Assembly (NCBI GenBank): GCA_958451705.1 | Contig: CAUDRD010000010.1 | Location: 1-14,846 of the forward strand | DNA length: 14,846 bases | Direction of reading: 5' to 3' | DNA from: an uncultured Oscillospiraceae bacterium | GTDB lineage: Bacteria > Bacillota > Clostridia > Oscillospirales > Acutalibacteraceae | In this document: one piece after another, positions 6,043-13,392 of the stretch | How the letters are laid out: every line of letters begins with the position of its first letter | Numbering within the stretch: the first letter of the stretch is position 1 | Notes under the pieces: model-generated | Databases searched by the model: none | Seen by the model: only the letters and a program-made list of their open reading frames with translations | What the model was told of the DNA's origin: nothing | Made by a program: the position numbers and the translations under genes

Positions 6043-7482
6043 TTACTTTCTCTTTTTTGTGAACACAAGAGCTGCGCAGGCAAGAGCAGCCACAGCTGCA
6101 AATATTCCGATAACTGCTGAATCGCCATTTGAGGGAGGTGTTGCGGGAGCGGAAGGAGCAGACGGCTCAGCAGGTTCAGTGGGATCGGCAGGAGCGGACG
6201 GATCTGTTGGAACTGTAGGCTCCTCAGGAACTTCAGGCTCGATTCTGCCAGTTGCCTGACCAGCAATCTGATATAAAAGTTCAAAGAGTTCATCCGATGT
6301 TGCGCTGGCAAACAAATCGGGATTTATTGAAGCAGGGAGTTTTACAAGCTTGAATATAATAGCCATGTTACCGGAATTTTTGATAACATTCTTAAAGAGA
6401 TAATTGTAAACAATTACAAACGCCTCTGAATTATCCTTTGCGGCACCGAGATCGGACAGTAACCTATCAAGATGCTCAAGATAGAAATTCTTTCCGTCTG
6501 TTGCCTTTGTAATATCGTCGACAAAAACAAGGTCTCCGTCTACCTTTGCATAGTTGGCAAAAACAAGAGACGCTGCCTTTTCAAGGTTAAATCTCTTTGG
6601 ATTGTCAAGTGTGGGAAGGGCGTTGAAATCTTTGACAAGGCCGTTTATGGTTTCCATAATATCAGCGGGAAGCACTCCGGGCATAAAAGAGTTGACCATT
6701 GTGAGAACTGCTGAAAGATTATTTAAAATATCTGAAACACCTGTGTAAAGCAGTCCCAAATTTTCTTTTACTGCAACCTTGCGTAAAATTGAAATAATTC
6801 CGTTTGCCGCATTAGGCAGAACAGCATTCACAATATTTTTGAAATATGTTCTTACTCCTGCGGCATTGGTAAGAAGCAGATCGTAAAGGGAGGCGCTCTG
6901 TTCAATACCAAGTGACTGGCAAACTTTATCAAACCCCTTGAACAAAGGCTCTCCATTGGCCTGAGCAAAAGCGATTGCCATTGTAAGAGTTTGACACATA
7001 TTGTCAACTAAAACCATATCAATAAGCTTTTCGGCTTCAGCTACCACCTGCTCATCGTTTTTTAAAACAATCGGATTTTCTTCAAAGAAAAGTGTAAAAG
7101 TACCCTTTTCTGTAATGTTGCCTTTTTCATCTTTAACGTCGGCTTTAATTTTTCCGTCCGATGTTGAAAGTTTTTCAAAGCGCTCGGGATAAAGAGTCTG
7201 ATAAAATTTAACATTATCAGAAGCGATTGTTCCGCCCTCTATACTTACAACCGCCTTAAGAGAGGGAAGCATTTTGTATATCTCCTCAAAAGCGGAGCCT
7301 GTAATTACCTTCTGCTTGAGAAGCGTATTGGTGTCTCCTATAAGTGCATCAACTTTTTCCTTTGTGATTACGTCTGTGTAAATGTCTTCTTTTGCTGCAA
7401 AAGCGATAACCGCTGCAGAAAGGCTTGAGAAGACCATTACAAGAGCCAGAATCACACTAAGAATTTTTTTACTCTTTTTCAT
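6043..7482 (-). CDS. secreted surface protein with C-terminal membrane anchor, unknown function
   Basis: This 479-residue exported protein has a clear signal peptide (MKKSKK, then a hydrophobic stretch to about residue 29; likely cleavage after AFA). Residues 31-410 form a mostly helical ectodomain with no motif I recognise. A Pro/Glu/Thr/Ala-rich linker at about 414-448 (repeats of the type PTDPSAPADPTEPAEP) would span the wall. It ends PPSNGDSA, a hydrophobic helix (456-475) and the basic tail KKRK. This is the layout of a sortase substrate, but the usual P-x-T-G core reads P-S-N-G, so it may be a plain membrane anchor. The ribosome site GGGAGG is 10 nt before the ATG. The promoter is at 7542-7570. 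The gene is divergent from a TetR gene that may regulate it. Confidence 0.85.
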   Translation of the reverse strand: MKKSKKILSVILALVMVFSSLSAAVIAFAAKEDIYTDVITKEKVDALIGDTNTLLKQKVITGSAFEEIYKMLPSLKAVVSIEGGTIASDNVKFYQTLYPERFEKLSTSDGKIKADVKDEKGNITEKGTFTLFFEENPIVLKNDEQVVAEAEKLIDMVLVDNMCQTLTMAIAFAQANGEPLFKGFDKVCQSLGIEQSASLYDLLLTNAAGVRTYFKNIVNAVLPNAANGIISILRKVAVKENLGLLYTGVSDILNNLSAVLTMVNSFMPGVLPADIMETINGLVKDFNALPTLDNPKRFNLEKAASLVFANYAKVDGDLVFVDDITKATDGKNFYLEHLDRLLSDLGAAKDNSEAFVIVYNYLFKNVIKNSGNMAIIFKLVKLPASINPDLFASATSDELFELLYQIAGQATGRIEPEVPEEPTVPTDPSAPADPTEPAEPSAPSAPATPPSNGDSAVIGIFAAVAALACAALVFTKKRK

Positions 7483-7509
7483 TTTTGTATTCCTCCCTAT
7501 GTTTTTTGT

Positions 7510-7530
7510 ACACAGGAGTTTCTCCCGTGT
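7510..7530 (-). other. 5' leader hairpin of the surface-protein mRNA
   Basis: On the minus strand ACACGGGAG pairs with CTCCTGTGT around an AAA loop, giving 9 bp with one G-U. It lies about 28 nt before the start codon, close to the predicted 5' end of the transcript, and leaves the ribosome site free. A stabilising 5' hairpin is the simplest reading. Confidence 0.55.
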
Positions 7531-7541
7531 GGTTCCATCTC

Positions 7542-7570
7542 ATTATCCTCTTTTGTGAACACAATTTCAA
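7542..7570 (-). promoter_or_regulatory. sigma-A promoter of the surface-protein gene
   Basis: Minus-strand -35 TTGAAA (7570-7565) and -10 GATAAT (7547-7542) are 17 bp apart. Two dyads overlap it: ACAATT-TC-AATTGT (7561-7574) over the -35 box and TTGTG-AA-CACAA (7553-7564) in the spacer. These are possible operator positions. Confidence 0.65.
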
Positions 7571-7621
7571 TTGTAAATCTCTGATAAATTTTATGTATTT
7601 TTTTGTTTTATTTAATGAAAA

Positions 7622-7756
7622 GTTTATCATTTATGACAATTTGGCAATATATTTCACCTTAAAATATAAAATTTACTACAAAATCAATAATTTTCGTAAT
7701 TTGCATTTATAATTCTTTATGTTAAAATTAAGGCGATTTGACATTATTTGATAAAC
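7622..7756. promoter_or_regulatory. paired inverted operator-like sites upstream of the TetR gene
   Basis: Two imperfect copies in opposite orientation share GTTTATCA and TG[AT]CAA: site A at 7622-7645 (TTATCA, 4 bp, TGACAA) and site B at 7732-7756 (read on the minus strand: TTATCA, 5 bp, TGTCAA). About 18 of 25 positions agree. Each is also a rough dyad. Site B covers the expected transcription start of the TetR gene, where a self-repressor would bind. Confidence 0.4.
7701..7728 (+). promoter_or_regulatory. possible promoter of the TetR gene
   Basis: TTGCAT (7701-7706) and TAAAAT (7723-7728) with a 16-bp spacer are the best-placed boxes before the TetR start. A perfect TATAAT at 7708-7713 lacks a good -35 partner. 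The region is very AT-rich, so this assignment is weak. Confidence 0.35.
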
Positions 7757-7773
7757 AAAAGGCGGTTTTCTTA

Positions 7774-8424
7774 ATGGATTTACATAGCAACGTTAACGAA
7801 ATTATAGAATCTGCCTCCAAATTGTTCGCAGTTTACGGTTATGACGGAACTTCAATAAACGAGATTTGCAAAGCCGGACATATATCAAAAGGCAAATTCT
7901 ATTACTACTTCAGCGACAAGGAAGATCTTTTTGTCTCCTGCTGTAAGTATTCTTATTCCCTTATCAATGAAATTTTTGACATTTATCAATTTCACAAAAA
8001 TCTCAATCTCAGGGATAATCTTCTCAATATTTTTAGTTGTTACCAAACAGTATTTGAGCAGCATAAATTTGTCCCATACATACTTTATACTATTAATTTA
8101 TCGCCTCCCTCTGTAATCAGGGAACTGCGTCGGGAAATAGTAGAATTTCACCAAGCAAAATTTATACAGCTTACAAAAGAAATTTTAAAGCAATCCTGTG
8201 TTGAAGCCGACCCATTCCATGTGGCAATAGGCTTTCACACGGCTTTTATGGCAGCATATGCCAAAGACGGAGTTTTCAGCTACGAAGAGATACGGGCTTT
8301 TACCGGAAACAATATTTTCAAGTCTTTCAGCTACTATCTTGACAAGATACTCTTTGGAGTTTTGCCCCGTGAAGAAATCGCTCAGAATCCAAAAGAGGCA
8401 CGGGATATCGATATATCAAGCTGA
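7774..8424 (+). CDS. TetR/AcrR-family transcriptional regulator
   Basis: This 216-residue repressor-type protein has an N-terminal helix-turn-helix at residues about 8-55: IIESASKLFAVYGYDGTSIN, then EICKAGHISKGKFYYYFSDK, the classic TetR signature. The C-terminal ligand-binding domain is all-helical and gives no clue to the ligand. I start it at ATG 7774, with AAAGGCGG about 8 nt upstream. The open frame continues back to a TTG at 7738, but that codon overlaps the operator-like site B and has no ribosome site. It is divergent from the surface-protein gene at 6043-7482, with operator-like repeats in between, so self-regulation and control of that gene are likely. It is convergent with glgP across a shared terminator. 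Confidence 0.9.
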   Translation: MDLHSNVNEIIESASKLFAVYGYDGTSINEICKAGHISKGKFYYYFSDKEDLFVSCCKYSYSLINEIFDIYQFHKNLNLRDNLLNIFSCYQTVFEQHKFVPYILYTINLSPPSVIRELRREIVEFHQAKFIQLTKEILKQSCVEADPFHVAIGFHTAFMAAYAKDGVFSYEEIRAFTGNNIFKSFSYYLDKILFGVLPREEIAQNPKEARDIDISS

Positions 8425-8452
8425 CTTAACAGCATTTATGTTGGGCAAAGAG

Positions 8453-8482
8453 AAAAGGCGCAGAAATATTTCTGCGCCTTTT
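8453..8482. terminator. bidirectional terminator (perfect 30-bp palindrome)
   Basis: A perfect palindrome of 15 bp per arm begins AAAAGGCGCAG and ends CTGCGCCTTTT. The GC-rich stem, with A-run before and T-run after on both strands, fits a terminator for both the TetR gene (+) and glgP (-), whose stop codons lie 28 bp and 15 bp away. Confidence 0.85.
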
Positions 8483-8497
8483 GCTGTCTTTATTAAA

Positions 8498-10849
8498 TTA
8501 TACTTTTTCAATTTTCCAAACCTTTTGGGCATATTCCGAGACCGAGCGGTCTGAAGAAAACTCCCCGCAGGAACACATATTGAGCCAGCATTTTTTTGCA
8601 AAACCTTCTTTATCAGCCGTATCTGCGTTAAGACGCAGCCTTGTTTCAAGACAGCTTTCAAAATCATGAAGGACAAAATAATGGTCAGGTCTGTGCCAGC
8701 TGGCGCCAATAGTTAAAGAGTCGTAAAGCTCACGGAACATTCCCGTACCGCCGTCATCTAAAGTGCCGTCTATAAGGGCACTCATACACCGCTTTATTTT
8801 CGGATCTTCTTCCATAAGCGCAACAGGGTCATAGCTTTCGTAGATTTCTTCGATCTCTTTTGCATCGGCACCGAAAATATAGTTATTCTCCTTTCCCGCC
8901 TTTTCCACTATCTCTATATTGGCTCCGTCCATAGTGCCGAAGGTTACCGCTCCGTTAAGGGCAAGCTTCATATTACCCGTTCCGCTGGCCTCTGTTCCGG
9001 CAGTGGAAATTTGCTGGGAAATATCTGCGGCGGAGACTATTTTTTCAGCGTAGGACACGTTATAGTCGGGCAGAAATACAACTTTCAGTATGCCCTTCAT
9101 ATCCGGGTCATTATCTATAAGTTCTGCGACCTCATTTATGAGTTTTATTATACCTTTAGCCCTGAAATAGCTGGGTGCGGCTTTCCCCGCAAATATAACC
9201 GTTGTTGGATTAAAGCCGGAAAGGCTGCCTTCTTTAAGCTCGAAGTATATTTCCAATACAGTAAGTATATTGAGAAGCTGACGTTTATACTCATGGAGAC
9301 GCTTTATCTGTACGTCAAAAACCGTATTGGGATTTATCTTCATGCCGCTGTGCTTTTTTACATACTGAGCAAGGTGATTTTTGTTATCTTCCTTTATTTT
9401 TATAAATTTCTCAATAACTCTCTTATCATCAGCATATTTTTTAAGCCCCTCAAGAAAGCTTAAATCCTTTTTCCACAGTTCGCTGCCTAAAAGCTCCGTT
9501 ATAAGGCTGCTCAGCTCAGGATTCGCCAAAACAATCCATCTTCTTGGAGTTATTCCGTTTGTAACATTGAGGAATTTTTCAGGATAAAGCTCATACCAAT
9601 CCTTTAAAACCCGCTCCTTTAAAATATCCGTATGGATTTTTGCGACTCCGTTTATGTGTCCTGAACCGTATGCGGAGAGGTTCGCCATATGCACTGCGGA
9701 GCCCTGAACAATATGCATATTTTCTTTTTCCGCACCCATGTCTTTAAGCTCCTGCTTTAAGCGGCGGTTTATAAGGGTTATTATCTTAGCCGTTTTAGGG
9801 CACACTGCACGAAGCAGCTTCATATCCCATTTTTCCAAAGCTTCCTGCATAATTGTGTGATTTGTGTATCCGAAAACACTGCGTGCCGTAAGAAGAGCTT
9901 CGTCAAAATAAATCCCCTCTTCTTCGGTGAGAATACGCACAAGCTCCGGTACTGAAAGGGCCGGATGAGTATCGTTAAGCTGTATAGCAGTGTAATCTCC
10001 CAGCTGAGTGAGATTTTCGCCGTGTTCCTTTTTAAAGGTGCGGATTATGTCCTTAAGGGATGCGCTTGAAAAGAAATATTCCTGCCTGAGCCTGAGAAGC
10101 TTTCCGCTGACAGTGTCATCTCCCGGATAAAGCACACGGGAAACATCCTCAGCTCTGTTTTTGTATTTAAGGGACGAATTATGTCTGCCCTGTGAAAACT
10201 TGTCAAAATCAAAGGGTTCAACGCTTTCGCACTGCCAAAGGCGTAAAGTGGAAATATGGTCGGTACCGTAGCCGAATATTGGCATATCGTAGGGAACCGC
10301 CTTTACCTTTTCTCCGGCTCCAAACTCTACAATAACAGAATCCTCTTCACGGCGGACGGACCATGGGTCACCAAACCTTGACCAATCGTCAGGCTCTTCC
10401 TTTTGAAAGCCTTCTTCAATTTTCTGCTTAAACAGTCCGTATTTATATCTTATTCCATAGCCGTCAAGGGGAAGGTTCAAAGAGGCTGCACTGTCGAGAA
10501 AACAGGCTGCAAGACGACCCAAACCGCCGTTGCCTAAAGCGGCATCCTCAATTTCTTCAAAGGCAGAAAAACTAAGGCCTTTTTCTTCAAAAAATTCCTT
10601 GGCTTCATTATCAAGTCCTGCACACAGGAGATTATTATATATGGCTCTGCCCGTTAAAAACTCCGCCGAAAGATAACAGGCTCTGCGGTTTTCGTGGTGC
10701 TTTTTGCGGCTTTCGTTCCAGTTATCTGAAATACTGTTCATTACCGCCGCTGCAGTGACATAATGAAGCTCCTCAGGCGAAAGCTCCGAAAGCTCTTTTT
10801 GATACATACTGCGTGAAAAAATGCTCATGCTTTCAAAGGTCTTTGACAT
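8498..10849 (-). CDS. glgP: glycogen/maltodextrin phosphorylase
   Basis: This cytoplasmic GT35 enzyme releases glucose-1-phosphate from the non-reducing ends of glycogen or maltodextrin, using pyridoxal phosphate. It has 783 residues, against about 800 for E. coli GlgP or MalP. Visible family blocks are LSAEFLTGRAIYNNL and EDAALGNGGLGRLAACFLDS in the N-terminal half. Further on are AIQLNDTHPALSVPELVRIL, GYTNHTIMQEALEKW, FDVQIKRLHEYKRQLLN and STAGTEASGTGNMKLALNGA, where K628 should carry PLP. AAAGGA lies about 9 nt before the ATG. It follows malQ by 31 bp and is almost certainly in the same operon. Whether stored glycogen or imported maltodextrin is the main substrate cannot be read from the sequence; no allosteric or sugar-transport partner is nearby. 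Confidence 0.96.
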   Translation of the reverse strand: MSKTFESMSIFSRSMYQKELSELSPEELHYVTAAAVMNSISDNWNESRKKHHENRRACYLSAEFLTGRAIYNNLLCAGLDNEAKEFFEEKGLSFSAFEEIEDAALGNGGLGRLAACFLDSAASLNLPLDGYGIRYKYGLFKQKIEEGFQKEEPDDWSRFGDPWSVRREEDSVIVEFGAGEKVKAVPYDMPIFGYGTDHISTLRLWQCESVEPFDFDKFSQGRHNSSLKYKNRAEDVSRVLYPGDDTVSGKLLRLRQEYFFSSASLKDIIRTFKKEHGENLTQLGDYTAIQLNDTHPALSVPELVRILTEEEGIYFDEALLTARSVFGYTNHTIMQEALEKWDMKLLRAVCPKTAKIITLINRRLKQELKDMGAEKENMHIVQGSAVHMANLSAYGSGHINGVAKIHTDILKERVLKDWYELYPEKFLNVTNGITPRRWIVLANPELSSLITELLGSELWKKDLSFLEGLKKYADDKRVIEKFIKIKEDNKNHLAQYVKKHSGMKINPNTVFDVQIKRLHEYKRQLLNILTVLEIYFELKEGSLSGFNPTTVIFAGKAAPSYFRAKGIIKLINEVAELIDNDPDMKGILKVVFLPDYNVSYAEKIVSAADISQQISTAGTEASGTGNMKLALNGAVTFGTMDGANIEIVEKAGKENNYIFGADAKEIEEIYESYDPVALMEEDPKIKRCMSALIDGTLDDGGTGMFRELYDSLTIGASWHRPDHYFVLHDFESCLETRLRLNADTADKEGFAKKCWLNMCSCGEFSSDRSVSEYAQKVWKIEKV

Positions 10850-10880
10850 AAAATCAATCCTTTCTGTATAAAGCTTTATA

Positions 10881-12392
10881 TTACTTTTTCTCGGATTTTC
10901 CCTTTTTCTTTTCAGGGGGAAGTCTGCGGTAAGTTTCCGTTATCTTTTTAATCTTTTTAGAGAGCTTTTCATCTGCGGCGCCGTTTTTCATCCTCCAGCT
11001 CCAATTTCCCGTGGCAACACCGGGCACATTCATCCTTCCCTCACTGCCGAGGCCTAAAAAATCCTGCATGGGAATAATTACCGTATCGGCAACGCTCATC
11101 ATCGCCGACTTTATTATGCCCCAATTATATCCTTCCCGTACACTTAGGCGTAAATATCTTTTCACAAAGGCTCTGTCCTTTTGGCTAAGAGAATCAATCC
11201 AGCCCAGCACCGTATCGTTATCATGGGTTCCCGTATACACTACACAGTTTTTAATATGGTTGTGGGGAAGATATGCGCTGCTGTCATCTGCATCAAAGGC
11301 AAACTCCAGGATCTTCATGCCGGGAAGCCCTGTTTTTTTAAGCATTTTTCTTACGTCGTCGGTAAGCATACCTAAATCCTCTGCTATAACGGGCAGAGAA
11401 CCGAGCTTTTTCTTCATAAGTGCGAAAAATTCGCTGCCCGGACCCTTTTCCCACTTTCCGTTTTTGGCGGTTTTCTCCTGAGAACCGATGCAGTAATAGG
11501 ACTCAAAGCCTCTGAAATGGTCAATACGCACCCTGTCGTAAACCTTTAAAGCGGTGGAAAGACGCTGTGTCCACCAAAGATAGCCGTCCTCTTTCATTTT
11601 ATTCCAGTCATAAACAGGGTTTCCCCAAAGCTGGCCGTCCTCGGAAAAAGCATCCGGGGGACATCCTGCAACTACACGGGGACTGTACTCTTCATCTAAA
11701 AGAAAGTTTTCCGGCGACGCCCAAACATCGGCGCTGTCATAGGCCACATATATGGGAATGTCGCCTACTATCTCGATTCCTTTTTTATTGGCATAGCTTT
11801 TAAGGGCATACCACTGGCTGTAAAAAAGATATTGCTCCATTTTATAACGGTTAACTTTCTCCGAAAGCTCAGCTTCCGCCTTTGCAAGAGCTTTTTCTTC
11901 CCTAAGTTTTAAGGGCTTGTCCCACTGATTCCAGGGAATATCGCCGTACTTTTCTTTAAGAGCCATGAAAAGTGCAAAATCACGAAGCCAAAACTCGTTT
12001 TCCTTACAGAACTCTTCATAGTCATGGGGAACACTCAGGAAAAATTTTTTTGCCGCTGACATCAGCAGCTTTTCCCTTGAAGCTGTTACTTTTTCAAAAT
12101 CCACCCGACTTTCTTCCTCTCCGAAATCGCAGCTGTGGATTTCACTTTCGGTCAAAAGTCCTTTTTGGCATAAAAAATCCAAATCAATAAACAAACTGTT
12201 TCCAGCAAAATTTGAAAAACTCATATAAGGGGAGTTTCCCTTTCCTCCGGGACAAAGAGGCAGTATCTGCCACAGTGACTGTCCCGAATTTTTTAGAAAA
12301 TCCACAAACTCATAAGCCTCTTTACCGAAAGAGCCTATACCGTAACCTGAAGGCAGGGAGGAAATATGCATAAGAACGCCGCTTCTTCTCAA
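10881..12392 (-). CDS. malQ: 4-alpha-glucanotransferase (amylomaltase)
   Basis: This GH77 disproportionating enzyme transfers glucan segments between maltodextrins, supplying chains long enough for the phosphorylase encoded just downstream. Catalytic residues are visible: nucleophile D291 in RIDHFRGFE, acid/base E338 in VIAEDLG, and D391 in YTGTHDNDT. PISSLPS-type N-terminal and GNSPYMSFSNFAGN blocks are also present. I start at TTG 12392, giving MRRSGVLMHISSLPS, the usual family N-terminus, with AAAGGG 8 nt upstream. The longer reading starts at GTG 12401 and would overlap that ribosome site. The C-terminus has a Lys-rich tail (KKKGKSEKK) of no known role. A promoter lies at 12436-12464. The length of 503 residues is normal. 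Confidence 0.94.
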   Translation of the reverse strand: MRRSGVLMHISSLPSGYGIGSFGKEAYEFVDFLKNSGQSLWQILPLCPGGKGNSPYMSFSNFAGNSLFIDLDFLCQKGLLTESEIHSCDFGEEESRVDFEKVTASREKLLMSAAKKFFLSVPHDYEEFCKENEFWLRDFALFMALKEKYGDIPWNQWDKPLKLREEKALAKAEAELSEKVNRYKMEQYLFYSQWYALKSYANKKGIEIVGDIPIYVAYDSADVWASPENFLLDEEYSPRVVAGCPPDAFSEDGQLWGNPVYDWNKMKEDGYLWWTQRLSTALKVYDRVRIDHFRGFESYYCIGSQEKTAKNGKWEKGPGSEFFALMKKKLGSLPVIAEDLGMLTDDVRKMLKKTGLPGMKILEFAFDADDSSAYLPHNHIKNCVVYTGTHDNDTVLGWIDSLSQKDRAFVKRYLRLSVREGYNWGIIKSAMMSVADTVIIPMQDFLGLGSEGRMNVPGVATGNWSWRMKNGAADEKLSKKIKKITETYRRLPPEKKKGKSEKK

Positions 12393-12435
12393 AAAAATCA
12401 CCCTTTCACGGGCTAAAGCCCACCTAACTAAGGAT

Positions 12436-12464
12436 ATATTACTTTAATTCTCGTCCTAAATCAA
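12436..12464 (-). promoter_or_regulatory. sigma-A promoter of malQ-glgP
   Basis: Minus-strand -35 TTGATT (12464-12459) and -10 TAATAT (12441-12436) are separated by 17 bp. Transcription would begin near 12429, about 37 nt before the TTG start. A short GGGC-UUUA-GCCC hairpin lies between the start site and the ribosome site. Confidence 0.7.
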
Positions 12465-12530
12465 TATTATATACACCTTGACTTTATTTAACGGAGCCAA
12501 TGATGATTCTTTTTTCGCTTCGTTTCAGAG

Positions 12531-12562
12531 AAAAAAATAAAGAGCCGATTTCCTCGACTCCT
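12531..12562 (-). terminator. intrinsic terminator of the sugar-transferase gene
   Basis: On the minus strand AGGAGTCGA pairs with TCGGCTCTT (9 bp including G-U) around a GGAAA loop, followed by TTTATTTTTTT. It begins about 35 bp after the stop codon and separates this gene from the malQ promoter. Confidence 0.82.
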
Positions 12563-12595
12563 CAAATGTACAATATTGATACCCCTAATAAATTT

Positions 12596-13201
12596 TTACT
12601 TATCGCTTTTTTGGCCGCTTTTGCTTTTATTAAGATCTCCGCCTTCGGCAAAGCCCTTGCCCGAAAATACTACTGCAACTGTTTTAAAGAGAATTTTAAT
12701 ATCCAGCAGCATACTTTGGTTCTGGACATACTCCGCATCCCAGTTTACCTTTTGCTCCTCGGTTATCATATCTCTTCCGTTAACCTGAGCAAGTCCCGTA
12801 ACCCCGGGTCTTACGGAATAAACGTTTTTGGCCGCTCTCATTTTTCTAATATGATCTTCCTGAGGGATAAGAGGTCTCGGACCCACAAAGCTCATTGTGC
12901 CCTCAAGTATATTTATAAGCTGGGGCAGCTCGTCAAGACTTGTCTTTCTGAGCACCTTGCCGATTGGAGTAATACAGTCATCAGAATTTTTGAGGTCTTT
13001 TGTGGCTACGTTCTTTGTTCCTACCTTCATGGAACGAAACTTTCTTATTCTAAATGTTTTGTTGCCAAGACCAACTCTTTCCTGCCTGAACACTACGGGC
13101 CGTCCGTCTGTCGCCATAATTATTATGGCTATTATCGCCATAGGTAAAGCTAAAACAACAATTGCAAGAAAACTGAAAACTATATCAAAAAGTCTTTTCA
13201 T
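12596..13201 (-). CDS. sugar transferase (polyprenyl-phosphate phosphoglycosyl transferase)
   Basis: This 201-residue monotopic membrane enzyme of the bacterial sugar transferase family starts a surface glycan by moving a sugar-1-phosphate from a nucleotide sugar to undecaprenyl phosphate on the cytoplasmic face. It is the short, single-domain type (PglC- or EpsL-like), without the N-terminal membrane domain of WcaJ. It has a hydrophobic re-entrant helix at residues 8-31, then VFRQERVGLGNKTFRIRKFR with the R-K-F-R-S-M motif. The catalytic Asp-Glu pair is in TSLDELPQL, followed by GTMSFVGPRP, VRPGVTGLAQVNGRD and WDAEYV. AGGTGA lies 8 nt before the ATG. It has its own promoter, a 140-nt leader and a terminator, so it is monocistronic. 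The sugar specificity is not evident. Confidence 0.93.
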   Translation of the reverse strand: MKRLFDIVFSFLAIVVLALPMAIIAIIIMATDGRPVVFRQERVGLGNKTFRIRKFRSMKVGTKNVATKDLKNSDDCITPIGKVLRKTSLDELPQLINILEGTMSFVGPRPLIPQEDHIRKMRAAKNVYSVRPGVTGLAQVNGRDMITEEQKVNWDAEYVQNQSMLLDIKILFKTVAVVFSGKGFAEGGDLNKSKSGQKSDK

Positions 13202-13223
13202 TTTTTAATCACCTATATTTTTA

Positions 13224-13293
13224 TTTAAGCGGATTTTACAGACGTTAACCTTTCATAAAAAGAAAAATGACTTGAATAAAGATCCGCCTTAAA
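13224..13293 (-). promoter_or_regulatory. long-range stem in the sugar-transferase leader
   Basis: In the minus-strand leader, TTTAAGGCGGAT (13293-13282) can pair with ATCCGCTTAAA (13234-13224), 11 bp with one bulged G, enclosing about 47 nt. The 3' arm ends about 10 nt before the AGGTGA ribosome site, so folding could affect translation. No known riboswitch class was recognised. Confidence 0.4.
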
Positions 13294-13350
13294 AGAACTC
13301 GCAATAAAGAACTACTCGCATAGCGAAGAAAACAGCAATTTTTCTATCGT

Positions 13351-13379
13351 ATTATACAATATTTTACTATTTTTGGCAA
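13351..13379 (-). promoter_or_regulatory. sigma-A promoter of the sugar-transferase gene
   Basis: Minus-strand -35 TTGCCA (13379-13374) and a perfect -10 TATAAT (13356-13351) are separated by 17 bp. The -35 box is only 14 bp beyond the stop of the upstream cyclase gene. The start site near 13344 gives a leader of about 140 nt. Confidence 0.78.
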
Positions 13380-13392
13380 CACTTAGGAAACC

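Noticed and set aside
6100..6240. Short tandem repeats suggesting a VNTR or CRISPR-like array
   Set aside because: The units are irregular and encode the Pro-rich linker; there are no unique spacers of even length.
6059..6259. Gly/Ala-rich plus-strand open frame resembling a repeat protein
   Set aside because: It is the antisense of the Pro-rich linker of the surface protein; the apparent repeats come from that linker.
7738..7773. TTG-initiated 12-codon N-terminal extension of the TetR protein
   Set aside because: There is no ribosome site and it overlaps the probable transcription start; ATG 7774 gives a normal TetR N-terminus.
9011..9463. 150-residue plus-strand open frame
   Set aside because: It is antisense to conserved glycogen phosphorylase sequence and has no ribosome site.
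11011..11481. 156-residue plus-strand open frame
   Set aside because: It is antisense to catalytic blocks of MalQ.
12500..13147. 215-residue open frame on the plus strand
   Set aside because: It lies opposite the well-supported sugar transferase, has no ribosome site and matches no family; it is an antisense shadow.
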